A stretch of DNA of 64,000 bases from Xiphophorus maculatus (lineage: Eukaryota > Chordata > Actinopteri > Cyprinodontiformes > Poeciliidae). This document shows positions 31,801 through 39,800 of the stretch, piece by piece (position 1 is the stretch's first letter; each line of letters opens with the position of its first letter). Under the pieces are notes generated by a model. The model saw only the letters and a program-made list of their open reading frames with translations. It was not told the DNA's origin and searched no databases. Both the position numbers and the translations under genes were made by a program. The stretch lies in NCBI RefSeq assembly GCF_002775205.1, contig NC_036444.1, positions 5,126,501-5,190,500 on the forward strand, given 5' to 3'.

Positions 31801-33929
31801 TTTGATTTTGATGGCTGTCTGAGTTGATTTACTTCATGGAGTGAAATTTTGACATTCCTTCAAAGCGGTATTTCTGTTTAAGTATCTCTCTTTTCAAGGG
31901 TATTTAAGTTTTTTATACGTTTAATTTTTTTATCTTTTATATTTGTAGTCATCACCAAAAAGGTTCTTGTTTTTGTTATATATTCTTAAATATGTCTGTT
32001 TAATAATGTGAAAAAAACAACTTTTTCTGTTTATTTAGTCAGTATTTAATACAGCTGACACAAAAATGTCTCATTCAGCATATTATAAAAAACAGCCCTT
32101 TATGTGGTGGATAGACGGTTGGTCCTGTTGAAACAAGCAAAAACTCAGGAAGATCAGCCAACTTTAGATTAACTTATCAATGGATAACTTGCATCCCTAG
32201 TTGATGATGATGTTATGACCTGCTTCCTCAGAGCCATCTTGAAGGAGCTCAGCCTGCAGGGAAAAGTTTCCACCTACCAGATGGCAAAGAAGTGGGACAA
32301 TCTGAAGAGGAGGTACAAGGTGAGACATTCCTACCATCCTATCACAGGGAATGGTGAGGCTTAGTCCACATGTAGCTGGATATCTCTGAAAATTAATACA
32401 TTTTTATGTATTTTGGCATTTAATCCACATGAAAAATGACCTTTTTTTATCACTAAAAGTGATTATTTATAGAGACTCAACTTAAAAAAAACACCAACAT
32501 ATCCACATACTGGCTTTTACAAGATTCCCAGTCAACATTGTCTTGTGTTTTATTAACTTTAGGAGTTCTGGTTAGAACATATTTACAAACTAAGAAGTTT
32601 ATTTACTCTTAAATGCAAAATGTATATATTTTTGTACATTTACTTTTTTATTTGCATTCCTTCAGCAAATGGCCTTTTGTAGAGTTTGTTTTCTCCAGTT
32701 TTTGACTATTCAATTACTAAATTAGTTGATCATTAATTCAATAATCATGATTTACTCAATCGTTTCAACCCTATTTCTGTTGTGAGTCAGGTCCCTAAGA
32801 AAGCAGTATTCTGGAAAGTCAACTTTTTTTAAGCTTTACATCATGTTATAATGTTATTCCCTCATCAAAACAGACCTGGCGTGTTGCTTTGAATCTTTCA
32901 TGCATGTTTGAGAAATGTTTTAATTTCCATGACAACCATTCAGCTGTGCAAAACGTCTAAGTGGACCTAGCCCTGCCTATGAGACACGGCTCCTCCTCAG
33001 AGCTGCAGTTTACAAGCGCCCAAAGTCCTTGCAACTCCCTCACTGAGCTCCTTCAGACTAGCCAGCAGCAATTAGCAAACACCTGATAGAACTGAGCATC
33101 TGCTGAGCTCATTACAGGAGCTACTTCTCAGTGAAACACTGGTAGAAACGTTGTTAAAGGGTTAATAGAGGAGCCATGTTGCGATGACTTCCTGAAGGAG
33201 GAGTTTCAGAAAGAGCAGGAGTTTTTAAAGAGACAGAGACACAATTTTAAAACGTTAAGATGCACAGTCTTATCTGATAGTGTTTTTATAACAACTGAAG
33301 GTAACATAGTTGCTTAATTATGCTATAAAATGGGACTGTGTGCCACATAATACTGCCTCTTTAAATTTAATTGAAAGTGGTCTTGAACTAAATTTGGTGA
33401 AAGCTGCAGAAACCGTGTCCCACCTTCTGTTCAGGACCTGAAGTATCCTCCCGTTGGGATGGAGAGTGCTGCTGACAGCGCCTCCTCCTGGCCATGGTTC
33501 CACCTGATGAATGACGCCATGGAGGGGCGTCTGGCCGGTAGCGCCCCCCTCCTCACTCCTCTAACTCAGGATGACGACCAGCACCCAGACCCCGCCCCCA
33601 GACACAAGCTCCGCCTCCCTCCTGCGCAGCAGCCGTCCTCCTCCACGGACTTCCAGGAGCCGTGCGGCGGGACGCTGGGTGGACTGGAGCGGGAGTGGGA
33701 GGCGGTGGAGCGGGAGCGAGCGGCGTTGGAGCGGGAGCGGGAGACGGTGGAACGGGACCGGGCGGCGGTGCAGGTGGAGCGGCTGTGGTTGGACCGGGAG
33801 CGGGCGGCCGTGGAGCAGGACCGCGCCCTGGTGGAGCAGGAGAGGGCGGCGCTGGTCCGGGACAGGGAGGCGCTGAACCAGCGGGCCCTGATGATGAACC
33901 CTGTGGGACACCTGAACAGCCTGATGTAG
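19835..33929 (+). CDS. four-module tandem Myb/SANT-like (trihelix) DNA-binding protein, 13 exons
   Basis: Exons: 19835-19901, 19972-20065, 20676-20763, 24564-24900, 25665-25758, 25829-25916, 27318-27624, 27725-27818, 28151-28238, 29195-29507, 31385-31478, 32232-32319, 33435-33929. They total 2247 nt, 748 residues, all GT-AG and phase-consistent. After a 22-residue leader come four homologous domains at about 23-105, 196-275, 359-440 and 524-606. Each reads (T/S)xx(D/E)xxRxIxxRAxNEx-LFTG, AKxAWR, KKWDNLxxxxK, then SWPWF. This is a Myb/SANT-like (trihelix) fold: three helices, probably sequence-specific DNA binding in the nucleus. Linkers are acidic and variable; a basic PKKRARRSR patch lies in linker 2. 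Residues 668-734 form an Arg/Glu-rich coiled coil, likely for dimerisation. Starts at 19835 or 19844 are in frame; the second has the better context (ACCATGG). AATAAA at 35316-35321 is a possible poly(A) signal. I know no named vertebrate gene with this layout. Confidence 0.85.
20915..21470. repeat. repeat family E, copy 3 (opposite orientation)
   Basis: TCTGTAACAATCAATCGCATTAATC at the left, then CGGTTATTCAAATAATCG, GAACAGCATATTCAGAG, TCACCTGTTTCAAATTCTG and TGCAGATGACACAAATCATC, with a terminal GTGCCAGTTTTTGTTTAACGATT. These are reverse-complement counterparts of copies 1 and 2. It sits in intron 3 of the four-module gene. Confidence 0.5.
22029..22285. repeat. CT-rich tract (TTCC/CTTT) in intron 3
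   Basis: Pyrimidine-rich on the plus strand with CTTCCTTCCTTCCTG and TTTCTTCCTTCC runs. Frames on both strands here have biased composition (Ser/Leu/Phe, or Arg/Lys/Glu on the reverse) and are not genes. A smaller similar tract is at 22633-22690. Confidence 0.7.
23470..24497 (+). repeat. repeat family B, copy 2 (hAT-like MITE) with a nested insertion
   Basis: Left end GGTGCATTCACACCAG and right end CAGGTGTGAAAACCCCCTT form imperfect terminal inverted repeats. The interior matches copy 3 except for about 500 bp inserted at 23757-24253. The right end lies 66 bp before exon 4 of the four-module gene. Confidence 0.6.
23751..24259. mobile_element. insertion inside repeat B copy 2, flanked by CTACTC, with three X-box-like motifs
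   Basis: CTACTC at 23751-23756 and 24254-24259 bracket sequence absent from the matching position in copies 1 and 3, so this is a later insertion with a 6-8 bp duplication. It carries three perfect GTTACCTAGCAAC motifs at 23951-23963, 23976-23988 and 24003-24015. Paired CAATAATT..CA/TCAATAGAT phrases occur near its ends, but no clear terminal inverted repeat was found. Confidence 0.5.
25665..27624 (+). other. trihelix module 2 (exons 5-7)
   Basis: Exons of 94, 88 and 307 nt. Domain text MIKLRAANEALFTGRKHSAK, ELGLQGRLTTEQLAKKWDNL and SWPWFYRMNDAMEGRM. Its linker holds the only clear nuclear-localisation-like patch in the protein, Pro-Lys-Lys-Arg-Ala-Arg-Arg-Ser-Arg at about 27480-27506. The first and second exons are only 70 bp apart (25759-25828). 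Confidence 0.85.
26675..27280 (+). repeat. repeat family B, copy 3 (hAT-like MITE)
   Basis: Left end GGTGCATTCAGCCCTG, right end CAGGTGTGAAAACTTCCTTA. Landmarks: TTTGTCTAGAAAGTTCGG, AGGGCATTCTGGGTAAATA, TTTGTTTACATTTTGTGA, GTGCAGCGCCCCCTCAGGC. It ends 37 bp before exon 7 of the four-module gene. Confidence 0.65.
27725..29507 (+). other. trihelix module 3 (exons 8-10)
   Basis: Exons of 94, 88 and 313 nt. The intron before it is only 100 bp (27625-27724), with a weak pyrimidine tract before CCACAG; retaining it leads to an early stop. The split codon at the entry makes Leu here where the other modules have Met. The acceptor of exon 10 is GTGAAG, weaker than the others. Confidence 0.8.
28681..29057. 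repeat. palindromic repeat family C, intron 9 copy
   Basis: The two halves are inverted: AACTTACAAGTAACTTTTCAG...GATATAGGAACTTGTTTTAA on the left and AAGCTCTTATCTGTTGCTGA...GTTACTTGTTAGTTTTGTCT on the right, with CACTG/CTGCAAAAAC-like ends. Other copies: 6275-6440 (half), 34107-34830 (interrupted), 40565-40920, 46070-46323. Confidence 0.65.
29508..31384. other. intron 10 of the four-module gene
   Basis: AT-rich, no exon candidates. A segment at 29640-29950 (TTGAAGTCAGTTTTAAG, AATAATGCAAGAACACATTC, AAAGACTTGTTGAGACCAAA) reappears inverted at about 59190-59500, so it belongs to a dispersed repeat. The reverse 79- and 85-codon frames near 30.5 and 31.0 kb have no recognisable content. Confidence 0.45.
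31385..33929 (+). other. trihelix module 4 plus C-terminal coiled coil (exons 11-13)
   Basis: Exons of 94, 88 and 495 nt; the last includes the stop. SWPWFHLMNDAMEGRL is followed by a Pro/His-rich linker and then about 65 residues dominated by Arg-Glu-Arg and Glu-Arg-Glu in seven-residue steps (33680-33880), predicted to form a long charged coiled coil. The reverse frames across this GC-rich stretch are shadows. Confidence 0.85.
31568..32192 (+). repeat. repeat family F, copy 2, with CTCF-like and YY1-like motifs (intron 11)
   Basis: Same layout as 14383-15181: CCAGCAGAGGGCGC (31609-31622), AAAGATGGCGG (31664-31674), GTTTGGGATGCAAAA, GACATTCCTTCAAAGCGG, and the terminal block CCAACTTTAGATTAACTTAT. 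No coding capacity. Confidence 0.6.
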
Positions 33930-34106
33930 GCGGGACGATGTGGAGACGCAGAGCGTCATCCTGCTGTGGATCCAGACTGATGCTGCTGGGGGAAAAAAGG
34001 CTGGTCCTGGCTCAGGTTCAGATCCTGGTTCTGCAGGTCCACCGGGTTTATCAGGGAGTAATCGTCTCCTTCTATACTGCTCATCATCTCGGAGTCAAAC
34101 CGACTC

Positions 34107-34830
34107 AAATCACAAAATCTTACCAAGTACGTTTGGTCTAGTTTCTAGTGCAAATATCTTAGTTTTCTTAAAATAAGACAAAGATAACTGAAAGGTAACA
34201 TTTCAGCAAGATATTAGACGGAGGTGTCCAAACATTTTACAAAATGGGCCTGAATCCTAAAGTTCAAAGTACTCAGGGGCCGTACTGTCCTTCTAATTTA
34301 AATAAAAAATAATGCTCTTATGAATTAAAGAAATGTTTGTATGTGCTCAATACAACAGCATATTAGAGCCAATGTAAATAGGAGAAAAGTAGTAAATTTT
34401 CACCAAAAAACTAAACTAGATTAATCTCAGAATTTTTTTTTTTTTTTTTTAGAAAAAAACATGGAAATTTCTGAATTTCAAATGTTGAAAATTTTTGAGT
34501 GATTAATTTGAATAATTTGAGTGAAATTATTCCAGGGCACAAACTTTACGCATCCCTGATATAGTAGCTTGTTTTAGGTCAATAATTATTTAATATTGAT
34601 TTTAAAAAGTTTTAGTTCCACTGGCAGGTTATTCCACTTTGTTATTCAGTGTTATACAGGAAAAGGTTCACTTTGTCAATATTAAGGAATTATCAACTTA
34701 AAAGAAGCTCTTATAAATCTCCGAAGTTACTTGTAAGTTAGTTTTGTTTTATTTCAAGTCTACTACAATATTTTCACTAGAAACTAGACAAAAATACTTA
34801 GTAAGATTTTGTATTTTTAGTGTTTTTATT
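34107..34830. repeat. palindromic repeat family C split by a hAT-like insertion
   Basis: The left half (34107-34217) ends AGCAAGATATTAG and the right half resumes at ATATAGTAGCTTG (about 34558), together making one family C unit. The intervening 34218-34557 starts AGGTGTCCAAACATTTT and ends CAAACTTTACGCATCCCTG, i.e. CAGGG(G/A)TGTCCAAA-type hAT ends, and contains family D sequence. Confidence 0.6.
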
Positions 34831-36749
34831 ACTTTTTTAAAATGTAAGACAGCTTTCCTCCTGGTAAGAAACTGCGTAATCGGGTGAAACGGCGGCCTCT
34901 TTGGGTGAACTCTGGAACTGAATCCTCATCCAGTCACATCTGCAGCGACTGTATGAGTCCATCACTGGTTAAAAGAAATAAGTTTGTTTTATTTTTATAA
35001 TCTCCGACGTTCTGCTCTGTAATTTATGACCCGAGTTGAAGAAGAAGAAGAAGAAGAGAGATGCAGCAGTTTCCGTCCTGAAGTGCTTTCACAGAAGCAG
35101 CGCCCCCTGCTGCTGGAACAGACATTTTAAAAAACGTTTGAATGTTTTACACCATGTTGTAAAAACTGCCTTTTAATTTTCTGTCCTGACATTTGTCTGT
35201 TCATGTGTCAAGTTTCTGTGGAGGATTAAAACTCTGAGTCTTTATCGATTTGATAATATGATCAAGTTGTCCACTTTCTCTTATTTGGTTTCTTATGAAT
35301 TGGATCAGGTTATTGAATAAAATCGAGCAGAATTTTACATTTAAACAATGCAATAAGCCTTTTAACTATCTATCTAATGTTGTTTGTGCAAAGTCAAGAA
35401 TTTTGTTCGTTGGGCCCCAAAGCCGTAGCCCAGGGCCCCACATCCTTCTAAATCCGGCCCTGCATACCGAGTAGGGCTGAAACAAATGGTAGTGATGAAT
35501 CAATTATTGAAATAATCAACTAATTTAGTAATCAATTAATCATGGAGTATAAAGACTAAAGGCACATTGGTGAACAAAACCTATTAAGAGCAGTATTAAG
35601 TATTAAGAGACCTATTAATCTATTAGGGCCTTTAAGAATAGATGAGAGCAAACATTTATTTAACATGTATAAGTAATACGTTCCATAATAAAGTAAACAA
35701 CATTTTAAACAAAAATATTTTATGAAATTCACAAAAAATCCTGATTAGTTTATAAATTTTGTACACAAAGTAATAAAACACATAAAAGTAAAAATAATTA
35801 TAGGATATTGAAGTAACCACTGAGAGAAAAGATTGAAGATTAGTTTCCTTTCAACTCAATGCAGTAACATTCCTATAGTGAAAGTCAGTGTGAAAGTTCA
35901 TAAATCAGCAGCTGAGCACCAGGAAACACTGAGTGTCATCAGCATACAGTCTTCACAAAGGTAAAGTCTGTTTCTCCTGAAGGTGTTTCACAAAGGCTGC
36001 ATGTAGGTATCAAAAAAGACAAGGATGTAAAACTGAGCCTTGTGGAACACCGTATTTAAATGATTATCGGTGCTTACAGAAACAAACCTCTTTTAAGCAG
36101 GAAATATCAGGATGTTTAAGTAAACCGTGTCAGAATTATTACTGATCAATATTTTGATTTAGGTGAAAATTAATATCTGACATGATCATGGATGAACTGA
36201 AGCTTTCACACCCTGGAGGCAACGAGAAAAACGGGCTCAGGGCAACTGCACTGGAAACTAAAACTTTGATGCTGCGACACTCCCTGAACGCACCACGCGG
36301 CGGTTTGACCGGAACAATCAGCCGTAGACCCAGACGAACAACTTCATGCTGTTAACAGAAGCCATGAACCTGAAACTTCAGGTTTAACATTCAAATTCTT
36401 TTCAAACTGAACAATTGTGTGGTTCCTCAAACTTTAGATCCTCTGTGGGGTTTAAACCTGCACACTGTTTGGATTAATAGCAACAAAGACGATTTACGTA
36501 GATTTTGAAACAAGTAACACAAATTAATAATGACTAATAAACATAAGTATAATCAAAAGGGTTATTTTTACACTATTAAAGTGTTAAATTCTGATAGAAA
36601 CTCAAAGAACCGGTGCAAGCTAAAAGTAAACATTCCTAACTTTTAAGTTAGGAGTGTTTGTGAGTGTAATGTGAATGTAATTATCTATAAAGGAAACTTA
36701 AGGAAACTTATCCGGCCTCCGCAGCCGGACTGTGACTGTGCAGCTGCTG
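34831..36749. other. 3' flank of the four-module gene and intergenic DNA
   Basis: Contains (AAG)n at 35038-35057, a CTCF-like CGCCCCCTGCTGCTGG core near 35101, the poly(A) signal candidate at 35316, a family E fragment near 35475-35545, and TGTCATCAGCATACAG...GAGCCTTGTGGAACACC (about 35933-36050), which resembles 22792-22912. That pair is a dispersed repeat I cannot classify. No gene seen. Confidence 0.45.
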
Positions 36750-36829
36750 ATTGGCTGTTTGTAGGCAGCAGGGGGCGGAGCAAGTTCAACCTGTTCCTCC
36801 TGGATTCCACCTGAGGCCGATCACAGTGA
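36750..36829 (+). promoter_or_regulatory. candidate FAM3 gene core promoter
   Basis: An inverted CCAAT box (ATTGG, 36750-36754) and a GC box (GGGGGCGGA, 36771-36779) lie 50-80 bp before the start codon at 36830, in a short GC-rich island. No TATA box. The CAGCAGGGGGCGGAG context also resembles a CTCF core. Confidence 0.45.
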
Positions 36830-39800
36830 ATGGCAGCCGGACGTAAGAAACATGTTCTCCTTCAGAGTCGGTCAGTTTGATCTCATTTCTTCATGATTTT
36901 GATTTATTTCTCTGCTCTGTTTGAAGGTCAGCTGGCTTACCTGAACAGGTGTTTACAGTAGAGCAAAATTACCTATACAGGCGTTGGTTGTTAGCAGTAG
37001 AGAAAACATACCTGTACAGGTGTTAATCATAGAGTAAGTTACCTGTACAGATATTAAATGTTAGCAATAAAGCAGAAGTACCTGTACAAGTGTTAATAAT
37101 AGAGTAGAAATAATTTTATAGGTGTTAATAGTAGAGGAAATATCCTGTACAGGTGTTAGTTGTTATTAACAGAGTAAACATAACTCTACAGGTGTTGATA
37201 TTATTACCTTTACAGGTGTTAATAATACACCAAAACATTCTATGCAGGAGTTAATTGATAGTATTAGATCAGAATTACCTTTTCAGATGTTAATGGTGTA
37301 GCTAGTTTATCTGTTCAGATCTTAATGATGCAGCTAGTTTACCTGTTCAGGTGTTAATGATGCAGCTAGTTTACCTGTCCAGGTGTTAATGATGCAGCTA
37401 GTTTACCTGTGCCGGTGTTAGTGAGGTAGCTAGTTTACCTGTCCAGGTGTTAATGAGGTAGCTAGTTTACCTGTCCAGGTGTTAGTGAGGTAGCTAGTTT
37501 ACCTGTGCCGGTGTTAGTGAGGTAGCTAGTTTACCTGTCCAGGTGTTAATGATGCAGCTAGTTTACCTGTCCAGGTGTTAGTGAGGTAGCTAGTTTACCT
37601 GTCCAGGTGTTAATGAGGTAGCTAGTTTACCTGTCCAGGTGTTAGTGAGGTAGCTAGTTTACCTGTCCAGGTGTTAATGAGGTAGCTAGTTTACCTGTCC
37701 AGGTGTTAGTGAGGTAGCTAGTTTACCTGTTCAGATCTTAATGATGCAGCTAGTCTACCTGTTCACCTGTTAATGAGATAGCTAGTTTACCTGTCCAGGT
37801 GTTAGTGAGGTAGCTAGTTTACCTGTCCAGGTGTTAGTGAGGTAGCTAGTTTACCTGTTCAGATCTTAATGATGCAGCTAGTCTACCTGTTCACCTGTTA
37901 ATGAGATAGCTACTTTACCTGTCCAGGTGTTAGTGAGGTAGCTAGTTTACCTGTCCAGGTGTTAATGAGGTAGCTAGTTTACCTGTCCAGGTGTTAGTGA
38001 GGTAGCTAGTTTACCTGTCCAGGTGTAACTCGTGTATCTGGTACAATCCTGCCTCATCTGTTTGCTAACGGTTAATATTTCAGGTATTTCCTTCCAACAG
38101 TCTGGATTTGATTCATTTCACCTGCTAAAGATTTTAATTTCTGCTGTTTTAAAGTGAATCATGAACCGGAGTTTCACTGAAAATGTTTCTTATCTTATCT
38201 TCCTGTAATCTCAGTGAGTGAAGTTCAGATCTTTATCTTGATCAAACGTTAAGAGAGAAATGAGCGAATAAAGTTTGGCAGTGAGTCAGTTTGAGACGAC
38301 ATGCCAGTAAAACTAAAGACCAAACCAACCGGAAAGCCCAGCTTCTTGTCTCCCAGGATTTTCTGCTTCGTCTGTTAAAGTACATAAAATATTTCAGTGT
38401 TTTTGTTGCTTTGTTTCTGAACGTTCTGCCTGCTGATCAGCAAAGAGTCTTTGTTGTATCAGCGATGGAAAGGTGTTGACATCTTGTGAATCCTGATGAG
38501 GTTTTCCTCAAAGCATCAAGAAGAAACCAGTTTCTAATGTTTCACTTCTGACAGAAAAAGTGAAGATAAAACTTTGCACTGTTCTGTGCGAGAAGAGCAC
38601 AAATGTGTCAGAAAAATGATCATAGTGTTCTTATTTCTTATCTGACTTCTATAAAATATATGCCTTGCATTAAAACTGAGAAAATTAATGTTTTGATTAT
38701 GTTTTGAATGTTTTGAACCCTAACCCTAAAATGCAAGAAATAACTAAAATAATTTCTCTTTTATATTGGACAATTAAGTGAATTTGACAAAATTACAGCT
38801 GTACTAGGAACCAGTTTGTTAGATTTTATGAAATATTTCATCCTATCTGAAGATTATGAACCGAGACTTTCTGAACTAAAGAGTAAATTAGTTCAGCTTC
38901 TGCCCTTTACTGAACTTTAAGGAATTACAATGGCTGCAATGCGCCACAACAATGGGAAAAATAAAAACAGCAAACATTTGTTGCTGAAAAAAAAAAGAAG
39001 AACAACTCAAAAATGACTTTTTCACACCGTCTGTGTCGACTTTGTGCCTCGCGGAGCTCCGTTGCCGTGGCAACCAGATGACGACAGCTCCGCTAGCCAA
39101 TAGAGCAGAGATTAAGTTCAAGTGTGTCAACGGCAAAAAACACGCAACATTTTCCTCTCAACAGAACCCAAAACCTGTAACGGACCGTTTAGTTTGGCTA
39201 CATTAGATTTTCAGGTTTGATGTTTATTTATTGAGTTAATTTCTGTTGCACAATAGGCTCATCTGTAGTTGATTAATTGAAGGATTACTAACAAAAATAC
39301 ACACAGAACGACGAACGTTGCTTCCATAAGACAGTCAGAAAACTGTATGGAACCAAGCTAACTGCTTTACGTCTTCTTCTTTGCTCTCCAGCATTTTTAT
39401 TATGAATTTTCAAGCATTTCCACTTGAAAATACTTGATGGAGATTTTACACAAAAACATACCAACACAGCAAGATCTTAGTGATGAGAAAACATCTAAAT
39501 ATAAGAGAGGCTTACTGTAATCATATACAATAACAAATAATGTTACGAAATGAACAGGCGGCTTTCTTTACCCTGCCAGTTCACAGCATAAATGAATAAC
39601 TGAGGTTTTTAATACAGTTCAAAAGTACTTTATTGACCCCAAAGGGACATGAAACATTGTTGTAACTCATTAATTTAAGATTCTTGAAAGAGTTATTTCT
39701 GGTGATGGCTGTGTGCAGAACGATCTCCTGCAGCAGTCTGTATTACAGAGAGTCTGAAGAAGCCTCTGACTGAAGACACGCTGACAGCCTCATGAAAGCT

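Noticed and set aside
33561-33959. 132-codon reverse frame and two alternative plus frames across the last exon
   Set aside because: Shadows of the GC-rich Arg/Glu repeat; only the frame in register with exons 1-12 makes sense.
36940-38030. CRISPR-like array (regular repeats)
   Set aside because: Head-to-tail 32-bp minisatellite with no unique spacers, in an animal intron.
38716-38730. Telomere-like CCCTAACCCTAAA
   Set aside because: Only two units; not an interstitial telomere.
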